From Schizochytrium sp. TIO01 (Eukaryota > Sar > Bigyra > Thraustochytrida > Thraustochytriidae), in the NCBI GenBank assembly GCA_004764695.1, contig SMSO01000007.1:1433270-1497269 (forward strand): a stretch of 64,000 bases of DNA, given 5' to 3'. A program made the position numbers and the translations under genes. This document shows, piece after piece, positions 19,271-32,288 of this stretch. A model generated the notes under the pieces. It was given only the letters and a program-made list of their open reading frames with translations. It was not told where the DNA came from and did not search any database. Numbering within the stretch: position 1 is the first letter of the stretch; the number at the start of each line of letters is the position of its first letter.

Positions 19271-22262
19271 ATCACATTGGTACTAAGCCTCTGCATTGCC
19301 CAAGCTTGGAATTGCTCCATGCATATTTTGTAAAGTTTGTTGCGTTCAGTTTACCTAAGACATGCGCCAGGGAGGATCATTAGCAATACAACAAGATGTT
19401 GCATGAAGGCGAGAGGTCTTCAACCAGCCTCTACACTATAGGCTGTTTGATGTGTTGTGCCTATGCCGAAAGACATGATGCTTTACGGAATGTGCGTGAA
19501 ACATGTAATGCATGTATTATTTGGCTTAGGCGACTGGTCGAGTATACGTTGTTCGTGACGCCCAAGTGTCACTTTAGTTTTAGCCATATATATGGCATAC
19601 GAAAATTTATGGGGAACACCCACAAGCTTCTTCAATTGGTGGCATGTGATGATTATGATAGCTTCGGTGCTAAGAGCTAAACACACGCCAAGCTTCCATT
19701 ATAACTTAGGACATCTCTCATTCTTATATCGCATGTTTCTCGGATATCTCGAAAGGGACCCCAAGAAATATCACACTCCATGCGGAGAATTAAGTTCTGA
19801 GTCGGTCATTTTAAAGACCAAGTGTCAACTTTAAAATAGAAATAAAGAACAAAGATGTTTTCCCTTTGAGTCTCAAACCTTGCCAATTTAAGACGTTCAG
19901 GACAAACTTTGGAAACCTTCCTTGAAAAGAGAGCAAACCTACACTCCACATGATTAGATGTTGCATATTTAAACATCAAATGAAGCTTCAATATGAAGAA
20001 TTAATATTTTTGAAAAATAAAATGATTGGAACACTGGGAAAATAAACAGAGCAAATAACGGAGAGCATTTATGAAAAGAAAATTTGACCACATCTCTTTT
20101 GCCGCCACCTTCTCCTCTTCATTACATTTGGTCGCGTATAGATTGTATCATATACTCGGAAGTCCTTCAAGAGAAGGTTTTCTATTTTAAAAATCAATGT
20201 ATATTTCAATCTAGCAACTTACTGAGTAATCCACTTCATCAATTCTCTCAGGTAGACCCTTTCTTATCGAAGTTAAAAAGCAAAACCCTCAAAATAAATA
20301 CATTGAACCTATTCTCTTTCAAGAACATGATATCGTATACCTCACTAAACAGATACTTCGTTTCGCAATCATTTTATTGGGTTAACCCTTGAATCAACCC
20401 GAAAGAGTAGGAAAGACTTACTCGCGTGTTTCTTCTCTCTTGTCAGATGCCCCTTTCATCAAACCTTTTATTTGGCCTAAAACTCAAGCCAGAGAATATC
20501 ATATGCATGTTGTTCTTCGTATCCAAGTATCTGTGGTGCCAAGTTTATTTTGACTTCCAGAAGTTTGCTTTAGGAACTTGTGAATCTCCTTAGGGCGATC
20601 GTCAGATTGCGCTTCATAGTCCGTTAAGTAAAGCAAGTGGTTCCTATGCGATTAGGACTAGAAAAGGTTTCGTGAAAGTGTTCTCTTGTATAATTGAGAC
20701 CGCAAATATGGGCTTCAACTGGACATGGAACTTGAATTGCATCCGCGCAAGTGCAGTCTCTGACGAACATCAGATTGCGCTGATGAGCTTGATTGTCGAT
20801 TGAAGCTAGTATGAAGTGTCAGGTGCAGAAAAATGTCCTTTAAAAAATCAAAAATTAAAAAGAACAGCACGTTTCTACAAGATATGCCCGATCAAGGTTT
20901 AAGAGGGATAGCCAGATCCACATTGTTTTCGTCGCCATGTTTTTCTTTCAAAGTTAAAAGCTGTAGTTCATGCTTGAACTTTTCTCATCTCCAAGCTCAA
21001 AATAATGTAGGGTTTTGCTACTAACTCGAAGACTTAAAGAGCATGCACTCCGGTTGCTGATGCAGGTTGAACGGTATATCATTTATTCCAAATCGCAGCA
21101 CACTTTCCTTTCTTCTTTATTCTTTTCAACACTCTTGTAGCTAGTGATAGTGTGGAACGAACCCGTAAGCCTCCTCCTCCTTTATCCCTCGCCTTGTCTG
21201 CTTTCATTCTATAATTCGCCTCCAATTTTATACCTGTACTATGGCAGGTATCAGTTTTCAGCAAACATATCAACATTTGCTAGAGCCACAAATTATATGC
21301 ATAGAAGCAGTCAAAATCTTTGTGAGGACTTCTCCTATTTTTATTTTTAGTTTCTTTTTACAACAAAACATAAAAAAGTAAACCTAGCAGAAATCACATT
21401 CGAATCCATCCTGTTTCTGTCTAACGCAAGCCAACGAATAGCATTTTCTTCCTGAATGTAACGATTTCAAACTAACTTACTCTTGACGTTACGCTGCAAT
21501 CATATGACGCCTCACTGTTCAGTTTCTTCCAGTCTAGGCCTAAGTTGAACTACAGATCTCAGAAGCTTCATTGTTCACCGCACTCACTAGATGATCATAA
21601 TACCTAGATCAAAGGCTATATAGTTGAAGTGTACTGTTCGTCACAAGAATCTCAAATGCAAACAATATCTGGAACTATTAGAGTTCGAAAAGAGGAGCGA
21701 AAGTTATGAAGAAGCTTCTACTGTTTTGCGTGGAGGATAATTATAAACAGATTTTTGGCAGATAGCAACTCTCTTTGCTCAATTCATTCTTGCTCTTCTT
21801 TACTTTACTTTTACTCTTACTTTTACTATTTTAATTAAAATTAAAACTAGATAAATAAAAGAAAGAATAAGAAAGAAGCAAAATGTATGCTTGAATTACT
21901 CCATCTCAGAAATTATATACCTAGACGGTGAACTATGCGCAAGTTATCGATCATGATTGATTCGAGCAAGCTGGTATATACTAAGAGTAGTTCTTCGTAA
22001 TACAAGAGCGAATGAAAAACCCTCATCTCTTTTTTCATTTCTTTTAATTAAAAAAGTATATATATATACGAAAATTACACGGTAGTTCTTCTGTATACGA
22101 ACTCAACTGTTGGTTGTCCGGGCGACATTTTTGCAGCAAAACCCAAACTTAAGAGTTGCAATAAAGTCAGGAAAATCATCGTTCGAGAAAACAATATCAA
22201 AATCTTTAAAAGACCCTAGAAAGACAACAGTTGTTGCATAAGTTTTCGAAAAGTACTCCAAG
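19271..22262. other. Gene-poor intergenic region
   Basis: About 3 kb of AT-rich sequence between the HYPK-like and FSP1-like genes. Open frames are short and without recognisable domains. TA-rich and T/A homopolymer tracts (for example 22030-22070) are frequent. No RNA gene recognised. Confidence 0.5.
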
Positions 22263-23408
22263 ATGCCTTCTCGTATTCTTATACTCGGTGGTGGATATTT
22301 TGGCTCTCGAGTCGCAGCAAGTCTGGATGCGGTGAGTGAGCATTTTGACCTTCAACTGACCATGGTCGATGAGCGCGACTTTCTCATCCACAAACTTGCA
22401 ACCCTCCGGAGCTCTGTCGTTAATGGATGGGCAGAGAAGGCTATTGTGCCGCATGCCAGTCTTCTGAAGCATGGAAGCATTGTAAAGGATGTCATTGAAG
22501 AGGTTAACTCTTCCGAAGTCAAACTTGCTTCAGGAGATGCTCTTGCTTTTGACTTTTGTGTGCTTGCCACCGGTTCAATGAATCGCTGTCCAGGTGAACC
22601 AAGTCATGAGGTCACTTCGAAAGATGACCTGCTTGAATTCTTCCACCACAACGTTGAGACCATCAAAGATGCAACCAAGATTGCTATCATTGGTGGGGGC
22701 GTAGTCGGGGTTGAATTAGCCGGGGAGATTAAAGCCGAGTATGGAGATGACAAAGACGTTATTATCATTCACAGTGGGCCCAAGGTTATCAACAATGTGA
22801 TCCCCGAGTACTCGGAGGACTTTTATGAAGCTGTCAATGAACAGCTTAAAGACATTAACGTAGAGGTTCTCCTCAACACGAAAGCCAAGATTGACTTCCG
22901 CAACGTCGACGCAAACTCTATGATTGTCGGACCTCAAGTTATTCACACAGATTCAGGCCGAGAGATCGAAGTAGACCTGTGCCTTGTTTGTGCAGGCTTG
23001 ACTCCGTGTTCCTCTGCTTTCCCTTCTACCTGGCTCAATGAAAGGAATTTCGTGAATGTTGACGACCATTTAAGGGTTGTGGACAGTGACAAAGGGCCAC
23101 AGGAGAATATCTATGCACTGGGCGATGTTGCTGCTCTAGAAGAAAATAAGATGGCACTGTACTCAGCTGACATGGCTGAAGTTGTGGTGAAAAACATTCT
23201 TGACTCTATAGATGGAGCAGACAAACCGCAACACACCTATGCATTGCACAATAAAGCCCCCATGATGGTTGTTCCTATTGGACCAAGCGGTGGAGCTGTA
23301 ATTCTTCCCAATGGTACCTTTGGACCGGAGAAAGCCGTTCCTATGAAAGCAAGAACCCTTGGTGTGGAAAAGGTATGGGGTTTGCATAAAATGGAGGTCC
23401 CTGAGTAG
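22263..23408 (+). CDS. FSP1/AIFM2-like NAD(P)H:quinone oxidoreductase
   Basis: A 381-residue two-dinucleotide-fold flavoprotein. The FAD-binding N-terminus is ILILGGGYFGSRVA (residues 5-18). The central pyridine-nucleotide site is IAIIGGGVVGVELAGE (140-155). An ATG motif lies at 102-104 and the second FAD contact is IYALGDVAA (283-291). The size and lack of a transit peptide fit the AIFM2/FSP1 and fungal Aif1/Ndi-like group, single-subunit enzymes that move electrons from NAD(P)H to quinones. Human FSP1 protects membranes from lipid peroxidation and needs an N-myristoyl glycine. Here the protein starts MPSR, so that signal is absent. Single exon, ATG immediately before the first beta strand. 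Ferroptosis-suppressor function is inference only. Confidence 0.85.
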   Translation: MPSRILILGGGYFGSRVAASLDAVSEHFDLQLTMVDERDFLIHKLATLRSSVVNGWAEKAIVPHASLLKHGSIVKDVIEEVNSSEVKLASGDALAFDFCVLATGSMNRCPGEPSHEVTSKDDLLEFFHHNVETIKDATKIAIIGGGVVGVELAGEIKAEYGDDKDVIIIHSGPKVINNVIPEYSEDFYEAVNEQLKDINVEVLLNTKAKIDFRNVDANSMIVGPQVIHTDSGREIEVDLCLVCAGLTPCSSAFPSTWLNERNFVNVDDHLRVVDSDKGPQENIYALGDVAALEENKMALYSADMAEVVVKNILDSIDGADKPQHTYALHNKAPMMVVPIGPSGGAVILPNGTFGPEKAVPMKARTLGVEKVWGLHKMEVPE

Positions 23409-26400
23409 CGAGTGGCGGGCTTCTCCGACACCATTACCAGTGGCAACGTATGCCTTACAATATCAGGCGACAGTCTCAATCAGGAAATAGTTATCTCACT
23501 TCAATAAATATTGATATATAGATCTATCTTTTATAGTTCATTAAAACCAAACTAAGCACTGATTCTGGGTCATTAACTATAAAACTTGATTTGCAACTTT
23601 GAAGATATAATCCTCCACGAGGTTTTGCTTTTTCATTTGGTGATGAATATTATCGACAAAGCTCCATGGTTCCTCATTGGGTTATATCCCTGAAAAAAAT
23701 CAAATTCTCAGAGGCCATCCTTTTGCTTTAGTATTTTACGTCACTCATACCCCGCCCGCCCCAAATATACATACAAGGTTCTCTCCCCAATAGGATTCTG
23801 AATATCACAACTTGGATGGCTAGAGGTTGACTGGCAAGATGAGGGCATGGTGTTAGGAATCTTGAGAAAAAGACATCAATGCTGACAGAACTTTACTCCT
23901 CCGATGAAGGAAAGATCTCGCGCTTAGAACGATTTTAATCAGTAAATATCTGTGGCGGAGCGAAACTGGAAGGTGCTGGAACAATAGTGAGTTCCGCAGG
24001 GACCAATGTGGGATTGACAGGATCATTTCACTTGGATGACTTAGCCCTTTGATCCGTTTTTATTTTATTCACAGATGCGATGCTTCAAATGCATAATCAA
24101 ACGTTACTAAAACTAGTTCAAACCAGCGACAATGCTCATATTGATAGACTTGTGATATCTATATGGACCTTTCTACTTGCTTATATATACATGCACATTG
24201 ACCTAGAATGAACGAACCCCAGCAAGCCTCGCTTGATGTTCATTTTATGGCTGTTAAATGTTTTCATTCTGTTTTCATTTAAAAAACAAAAAAACAAAAA
24301 AACATATTATACGAACATCGGTTATGACGCACCCTGGACTACTTGGACTGGAAAACAGGACGCGAGTTAAAGGCCAACACCTCGGTGTCAATCAGTACGA
24401 CGTTCACATTGATAGCATCGACCTCAAACCATTCGCAATAGCAATCACCCAGTGATCCCCTTGATACTTGAGGTTCTGCAGAGATTCATATAGTTTTTTC
24501 CCGCTATAGTCAATAACAAGGCAACATAGACTCCAAAGACAGATCTTCATTTTGTGGCGTGTATACTTTGGGTTTCAAATCGGTGTCTTTAACTAAATAT
24601 TGCTGCTGCGCCTGCTCTCAATAGGCGGATGCTACTGCTATCCATCAATAACTCACTTGCGCTGTGAGATAGAATGTTGATATCAGGTGTGCTTTTTTAC
24701 CCAAACAAAATACTCAATTGTCTTCTGAGTGCTCCAGAGGCGTACCTACACTTGCAAATTTCTTTCTGTGGTGGTGAGACTCTCCTGGGTTACTGCTCTA
24801 CATATTAAACTAGGTCACTCACGCTGGTGCCTAGCAGCTATGAATATAAGATAACTGAGGAACCATTCTCATTCTCATGGATATCATCATCGAATTGTGC
24901 TTATACAGAAGTGAGTAATATTTCACCATAAATGCTACGACAAGAACTCTCTGCTAGCTAGTACCTATTCAACTACATAGTTTGACTTCATGAAATCTTG
25001 CCATCCCCACTATCTTTGTGAGCAATCGAGACACTTCCTACCTGCCTGCGATCGTAGTGCAAACCAAAGTGGTGCTGATTTGGGTGTTAAGGTAGAAATT
25101 TGCTGCCTCCACTACGTCACTAAGTCACTAAGTCACTAAGTCACTCACTCACTCACTCACTCACTCACTCACTCACTCACTCACTCACTCACTCACTCAC
25201 TCACTCACTCACTCACTATTTCTATGAATGAGACCAACGCTAATTCGAGCAGAGTGTCCAAACCCGCACCACCTTTAATCATTGGCAACGAACTCCTATG
25301 GAATCATGTGTGTTGACGAACCAGCGTGCTTGGTGTGATCAACCATGCTTGTTTGAGAGCGCAAAATAAGCACGCCATCACAAGCTGAGAGTAGAACTCT
25401 CTATTACACTACCTTCTGAAACCCTTGAGTTAAAGGGGCCTCATCACTCTGCGACTAGTACCCGATTAACTGTTGTTTTCTTTCTGAGATTGTCTATGGC
25501 TTTCGAGGGGATACCATCATATTTCTAACAGCCTACTGCCGCCAGTACTTTTGGTCACTGTCTTGATAAGTGATCAGGCTAACGAGCCAGTCCAACAATT
25601 CATCCTATGGCTACCTGCACATCTTGAGCCTCCAAATGCAGATCTTTGGCTGGCGGAGAATCACGCGCGCATACACCAAGGTTTCCTGGTCAACCATGGT
25701 TGCTTCGAAAACGTGCAGGCCGGAGTTCAGGCATCTGTGTTGTTGATGCTTATGCTTTTGTAAGTAAATGTGCATTTGAGGAGCATCTGAGAATTTGCAA
25801 CGCTTCATTTGAGCCAATCAAGCTGCAGTGAGTCTTCTCTGGTAAAAAGTCCAAACACAGAGCATTAAGGTATTGTTTGTTCATGATGTGTAGACAAACA
25901 AAATGCAAACAAAGCAGACAAATCAACCTCGTTGCCTTGAACATGATTGATTGAGTTCATCAACGCGATCAACTCAAAGGTCATGACTAGCATTTGGGAA
26001 GCTGCAAAAGGCCTCAGGCAATCATGACTGATAACTTTGTAGGATTTCAGAAGGTAGCCTGAGTAGTAGGGTGTCTACGTTGCATGTGGCCAGCCAGAAG
26101 CGAGTTAAAGCTTGCATTTAATAATTGAAGATGAAAAGTAATCGACCGACAATTCAAGACCCAATATCACTTGTAGGTGAGAGTTGAACAGCCTAATAAG
26201 TTGCAACGTGCTGCAAACTATCAGCTCAGAGTTAATCTGGCCTTGGTAAGAGCACTGGCTATCAATACATGTTGACAGAGACATTATATTAAATCTGCAC
26301 AAATCATTTCGCATGCATAGTTGTTAGATTGACATTCCTTCAATAATGCATTTATTGAATTTGCGCAAATTGTCTCCGAGCTCCGACTTTCAACGAGGAA

Positions 26401-26840
26401 GGCTATTCAAGCACGTACCCAGCATGTCACAAAATATAAATGCATATTCCATTCCCAAAATTTCACGTTCAGCCACTAAATATTTCAGCGATGATGAACT
26501 GAGTGTTATTCGGATAAATCCTGGAAAGCGTAAAGGGACGAGAGCAAGGAAAGGTGTAATGTTCATGATCAACAAGATGCTTCGAGTGTATGACATCAAA
26601 AGGCATAACTATATTTCGCGCGCGAAATTTGTGAAATGAGAATTACAGTGCGCAAAGAACCAACAATAACAATAACAACTAGGCCCTGTATCACTAAACA
26701 CATGCGGAGTTGAAACTTCCAAATGACCATGAAAGATTTTGTTAAAGCTATGTTTTTTTGTTTTTTGAAGGTTAATCATGCAAGTTCGCAAAGCAAAACC
26801 CTATCGCTTGGAAAAGAAGCAAGCCCAGAAACTTAATACA
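23409..26840. other. Long gene-poor region
   Basis: About 3.4 kb between the FSP1-like gene and the first secreted CUB protein. The main feature is the CACT satellite-like tract at 25116-25217. A 97-codon ATG frame at 26346-26639 is basic and unrecognised, and I do not call it as a gene. Confidence 0.5.
25116..25217. repeat. (GTCACTAA)n to (CACT)n tandem repeat
   Basis: Three to four octamer units GTCACTAA pass without interruption into about nineteen CACT tetramers. The tetramer run appears to have expanded from the octamer by loss of the TAAG spacer. Confidence 0.92.
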
Positions 26841-28571
26841 ATGGTTCACCCTTGTTTTGCATTGCTGTGCATTTTCGTTATTTCACTATGGAGTACCTCC
26901 GTTAAGGCAAGCTCCACGAGTTCTCGTTGCGTCGAAGGATATTACTTTAGCGATGGATGGTGTCTCGGTATCGCTAGTACAAGTGCAAGACCGTCTTTCA
27001 ATGAGCAGTTCAGATCTGGCACGGATAGCTATTGCAAGCAGAAATACCCCCATGCTGCTGACATCCAGCCAGCTGTTCTTCGGCACCCAGGGCAAGTTGC
27101 TGCAATGAAAAAGATTCTCAACGCTGGAGAGGCAACTAGCCTTCTTACCGGCTGGATTCCATTCAAGTACTCTGATCATGAGGTGAGAAGGTTTTATGAT
27201 CAAACTACTCACGTAGCTACCACAAAGAACAAGCTTAATCGCCGACTTGGCGAGGATATCTACACTGGCTCAGACTGTTCCGGCAATGGATATTCGTCAT
27301 ACTCATCGTACTCAGGTGATTATGAGTACTATGATTACGAAGGTTACACTGATTATTCCACTGATTATTCCACTGGTTATTCCACCGACAATGGAGGCGA
27401 CTACTCCTACAGCAATGAGAACATGGGTCTCTACTTCTACTCCAGCTATAGCAACAGGAATGATCCATACACTGACACTCACTACAGCAAGCCGAGTGCA
27501 GGTGGAGTTTGTTATTTTCCATACCCACTTGCAATGAAGGGTTCTGGAGACATTACCGTCGTTGACTATAACCGTCGTTCTCTTGTGAAATCTAAGCCAC
27601 CAGTGTGCATGTACGAAGTTCCTGCTCGTGACTCCGCTAAAACATGCGGAAACCTTCTCGCTACTAAAGGGTACTGCCTCTTCAAGAACCCGTTAGATAC
27701 CAGGAAAACTAAATACGACGGCGACTGGTCTCAACGCGACAACATATCTGAGTATAATTGTTACAAAACATGCCTCAGTTTCACGTATTGCAAAGCGTAC
27801 GAGTTTTATGGTGCCTCGGTTGAGTCAGGCACGTGTGAAATGCACTTCCAGGAGCCCACAAGCACAAAGCTTGGAACTGACGCAGCCAATCTTGTGAGAA
27901 AATGTGTCGTTCTGGCAGAACCTACGGAATGCAATGGTCACACCCCTGAGAAACCCGGTCAAACACCTAAGCCTACACCTAAGCCAACTTCATTTCCAAC
28001 TATGCGACCAACAAACATGCCGACTTCACGTCCTACTAAGCAGCCTACTTCCAGACCCACAGAAAGGCCGACTAAACGACCCACGGAAAGGCCAACCAGT
28101 CGTCCCACGGGCTACCCTACCGCAAGACCTACCCCGGCACCCATCAGTTACTGGTCCGGTAAGTGTAAGGAAACGAAGGTTGTCGAACTCGAGACAGATG
28201 GCGAGTGGATAACACTTGGTACAAACCTAAAGAAGCCAAAATACCGAAGCAACACTGATCTCTGTTGGCTTATTCGAGCCCCCAAGAGCAAGTTTTCTGT
28301 CACATTTAGAATGGTTGGTGGTGTAAGTCAGGCAGACAAAGATGTCATGAAAGTTTATGACGTGGATAGCTCTGTAAGTAACGTGGACACATTTTTTGAC
28401 GATTTACGCAAAGACAGCGTAGGCTTGACCTTGCGGGAGAGCTACAGTGGCAAGGTCAATGGGGTAAGCGAGTTAGAACCGCAGGCGCGCGATATGCTTG
28501 TGAACTTTTACTCAGACAAATCCAAGAGATACTCTGGATTAGTTTTTGAGGTCACGTATTTCAAGCCTTGA
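26841..28571 (+). CDS. Secreted lectin-like / PAN-like / Pro-Thr stalk / CUB protein, copy 1
   Basis: The frame is open from an ATG at 26778, but the ATG at 26841 gives a standard signal peptide (residues 1-23, ending TSVKA) and aligns with copy 2. Mature order in the 576-residue form: a Cys-containing segment starting RCVEGYYFSDGWCLG (about 29-43), C-type-lectin-like in its spacing and closing with PPVCMYE near 253; inside it a Tyr/Ser-rich insert (about 150-220); a PAN/apple-like six-Cys module (about 265-360, CYKTCLSFTYCKAYEF); a stalk of about 18 P-T repeats (about 375-433); a CUB-like domain (about 440-575) ending YSGLVFEVTY. Probably an extracellular adhesion or carbohydrate-binding protein. 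The lectin assignment is tentative; the CUB assignment is firmer. Copy 2 lies 3.7 kb downstream. Confidence 0.83.
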   Translation: MVHPCFALLCIFVISLWSTSVKASSTSSRCVEGYYFSDGWCLGIASTSARPSFNEQFRSGTDSYCKQKYPHAADIQPAVLRHPGQVAAMKKILNAGEATSLLTGWIPFKYSDHEVRRFYDQTTHVATTKNKLNRRLGEDIYTGSDCSGNGYSSYSSYSGDYEYYDYEGYTDYSTDYSTGYSTDNGGDYSYSNENMGLYFYSSYSNRNDPYTDTHYSKPSAGGVCYFPYPLAMKGSGDITVVDYNRRSLVKSKPPVCMYEVPARDSAKTCGNLLATKGYCLFKNPLDTRKTKYDGDWSQRDNISEYNCYKTCLSFTYCKAYEFYGASVESGTCEMHFQEPTSTKLGTDAANLVRKCVVLAEPTECNGHTPEKPGQTPKPTPKPTSFPTMRPTNMPTSRPTKQPTSRPTERPTKRPTERPTSRPTGYPTARPTPAPISYWSGKCKETKVVELETDGEWITLGTNLKKPKYRSNTDLCWLIRAPKSKFSVTFRMVGGVSQADKDVMKVYDVDSSVSNVDTFFDDLRKDSVGLTLRESYSGKVNGVSELEPQARDMLVNFYSDKSKRYSGLVFEVTYFKP

Positions 28572-31500
28572 TTCGCTTTCTGTCAGTGAGAGTGGATACC
28601 ATTATTCTTAGTTCATCAAATTTCTTCATGTATGCAAGAAGCGCTTCGCTCTGAAACCCTGCGTTTGTAAAGCACCAGGTCTTGTGCTCTTGGTTATGTG
28701 TATCACAAGGTAGGCAGTAGTGTCTGAGGGATATTTAGTTAAATTCTTAACAACAAGTAATTGTGGTGTCCGATCCTGAGGTCTCTAAATGAAGGTTTGG
28801 ACATGACAATGTCAAAAAACTTTAAAACTTTAAGGGCTAAAACATGAAATTGAGAATGACTACATTATAGTTGGTATCATGAACAAATCATGAAGCAAAG
28901 CTTTCTTTTCTATATCTATGATTTTGATGAAAAGCTAGTAATTGAAACAAGGACTCCTGGTGCAAAATTAAGTCCCCTCAGATCTGTATGCAAAGTACTT
29001 CGCCTTGGTTGACTCAGTCAGCACAACGCGAATCAGGCCAGATAGAATTGTATTATTTGCATCCATCCAAGCATACTAGGATCATTTAAAAGCGCAGTTA
29101 GCCTTCATTTGTGAGTGGCTAGCCAGAGGAACAGCTTCTCCCTGCCTCGTTATATAAAAAAATAAATAAATGGACTTCAAAGCTTCACGGGCATGTTTAT
29201 GTTTGTAACCATAGAGTGATCAACCCTGGTGCCTTCCTATTATGTTTTACTTTTATTGGTCCTATCTATCAAGGCATGTCTGAGAACAATTACATCGCGA
29301 ATTTCCCTCTCTGGTTTCAGCATCTTCATGGATGGCAACAACGCATCCTCTCCATTTCAAGGAAGCACCAGGTCGGAGGTACTGAGTTAAAATCTTTCAA
29401 CTTAAAGTCAAAATAATCACTCATAGAGAGCACTTAGGTACCTCAGTCAGGTACTTACACACCTGCAACATCAAAATATCATTCTAACACAATGGAACGT
29501 GATCTATCAATCGCCAAAACCTCCAAGGTTCTCTGTCTTGAAGTGCTCCCTCGGTAGGTAGAGTACTAGTAGCATTTGTCAGAGGGAATACAACATGAAA
29601 GCTAAAATCAAAGATCCATGCGGGTTGACCTATTATGCGTTTAGTCTGGTAGGTAGGAAGGTTAAGGATAGGTATGAGCGAAGCTAAATGAAAGGTTGTC
29701 TGACTCACATTGATTGGTTAGAAGGTATTCCCATTCTCATATGGCTATATTAATTCATGAGCAATTTCGTATCTGGGCAAAAGGCGAAGTAGGGGAATAC
29801 CTTTTGATTAATTTGGTTAAATTATTAAGGAATGAAAAATGGCTACGTGTGGAAGTCGCAATGAGTTCTACGTAACCCCTCGCAGAGGTAAAATGTTGAA
29901 ATCGTTCTCTCAAGGTTGCGTGAAAACCTGGTTGGTGTAGTGGAACTAACCACCACCATGTGGATCTGCTCAGGACGAGCACCTAAATGATTCTTTTTGG
30001 TCTTGAGGTTTTACCATTGTTCTATGAAATGTGAATGATCTCTTTATCTCTTTATCTTTTAATTTTTTAATTTCAACCTTAAACTCAAAAATGAAGTGAT
30101 AAGCAGCAACTCAATTACTCACAGAAGATAACCATTTACATCGAAGTTAAAATTTTGAAATAAATCGCTTTACTTTCAGCAACATATTTGTGGAAATCAT
30201 GATAGGGGCCTGGTCAGCTCGCCTAAGGCTTTGAGTTGCACACCTGAATATACAAAGTCCAATAAACCGGGCAAACCCAAGGCCAAGCCTATCTTGCGGG
30301 TGAACTTGAGCAAAGATATTGAGGTCAAGAAATCAACTCTACCAAAGCCACACAACTTTGTTGCTCAATTCAAGGTGCACAGTAAGTGTCATCTGCAAGG
30401 AAGGTACTGCCTGCCTAGCAATTAAAAATTACAGATGTAATTTTGTCATGACTTTATAAAAATACAAAAGCTCTGACCAATAACTTCAATTTTACAAAAC
30501 AAGGGCCGTACGACAGAAAAGACAATCGCTTCGGGGTTCTCTGGGATCCGACTAGCATTAGTGCACGAAAGCGAGCTAGTACAGGTGTTTGCCTTTAGGC
30601 GAGCATAGGGAGTCATTTCCACAATATAATTGAAAACAACAACAACAAAAATAACATAAACTGCTTCCAAATATAAAAAGTGCTATTACTAGTAGTAAAA
30701 GACGAGTCCTTCTCGATCCATTTAGGATCGATAAACCGTCGCTATTGCAATGTTAAACACCATATTTTAATCAAGTTTGTTCTCGTCTTCTCCAGCCTCC
30801 ATACAAGTCAATTAATCTTCTCGATGATCTGACTTGGTTGTGGCAGTGTGTAACATCCTACGACTTACATGGCGCTGACTGTCCAGTAAGAAAGGCCGCG
30901 AAGCCACAACCAAGTAACAGAATGACTCGTGGTAACAGCTTGCCAAAGTAAGTAAGGCTTAGATAACACTTGGAGTTTGTTCATTTCATAACCAGACCTC
31001 GAAATGATGAAGCAGTAATCATGTATAAAGTAGCACATCAACTCGTATGACCAACAAGAGGTGTCTCGAGTAGGCTGGTATCACAGCGGCCTGGCACGTG
31101 CAAATCCAGTATGATGGATCGATTGCTAGAACATGTGTCGCGCTTAATCAGACTCTTGGGATCGATATTTTGCACATGGAGGTAGGAAAGATCACAACGT
31201 TTGAACAAGGAACAAAGAGGGCTCTGTTTGGGTGAAGTTAGCAGGTTTTGTTACTTTTGTCTGGTCATCCATGCTTGAACACCGGTCTTTGGAAGCTGAG
31301 ACCCGAGTGTTTCCGAAGGTTGTTTTGTAGTTATTTGCTAGGAAGGTATCCTGACTGCTAAGAAAAGTATTGAAAAGGGTTTAGCAAGGGTCAGTGGTTG
31401 ATAAACGCAGCTTCTGCTACATGCTGACTCAGGCTGCAAGTAGCGATGAATTTAATTGAGGGTCTCATGGAGTAGCAAGCAAGATGTTCAAACTATGATG

Positions 31501-32288
31501 CATCAGATTCATACCTGTACTTGTACTCACTAACCTGCGCAATTAATTCGGAACAGCTAGGATGCATCACGAGCGATGAACTTGATGCTTCTGAAATAAC
31601 AGGCAAGGGGAAACCTACTGAGCCTGCTCATTTTAGGATTGCAAAGGTGAGGATAAGTGAGCTGATTGCAAGAGGATTCGTGGTGGGATATTGTTCGCCG
31701 GTTATTTCATTTTAGACTTTTGAGCAACATTACGTAGTCAAATCCACCTTTTAGTTCGCTTAGTCCAGTAGATCGAACAGTTTTAGTGATGTCTATACCT
31801 CAGCGTGAAATCTACCCACTCGGCCAAGTTCATCAACTACGCAGCCCACTATGCCGCTCATGAGTTTCAGCGTTCGATCATTTATGATTGAGAAAGTCGG
31901 GAGAAGAAACTACACTACCATCAAGAGTACTCATTCATAAGAATCGCAGCAATTTAGAGCCTGACTTTACTATAAAACTATATCGTCAGTTTCATCAACG
32001 CATGTCTGGACTTTTAGTTCTTTTAAAAACTTTTGAAATCTAACAAAGATAAAAGACAACAAGGAAGTTGGATAACAGAAAAGCACATGCCATACTCTTG
32101 AGCAATCATCTCTCTTAAGAATTCAATGGTTCTTAGACTTGTTATAAAGATTAAAATTTATGTTAGTACTGGGTGGACTCCGTGTGCAAATCTTATGCAA
32201 AGCGAAAGCAAACTCGTAATTGTATCTCTCTAGTCTAACACTTGACTTCAGTGCTGAGATATAGAAGATCCAAATTGTATCGTACAAT
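28572..32288. other. Spacer between tandem paralogues
   Basis: About 3.7 kb, AT-rich, with no credible gene. The longest frames (60-75 codons) lack coding features. No obvious remnant of a third paralogue is visible by eye. Confidence 0.5.

Noticed and set aside
20084-20392. 102-codon plus-strand frame
   Set aside because: Composition is that of AT-rich spacer (Ser/Leu/Phe/Asn-rich), with no motif or neighbour support.
25116-25217. CACT repeat as a CRISPR-like or telomeric array
   Set aside because: Units are contiguous without spacers and do not match a telomere repeat; it is a simple microsatellite in a eukaryotic spacer.
26346-26639. 97-codon ATG frame with a basic product
   Set aside because: No recognisable domain, AT-rich codon use like the spacer; length is compatible with chance.
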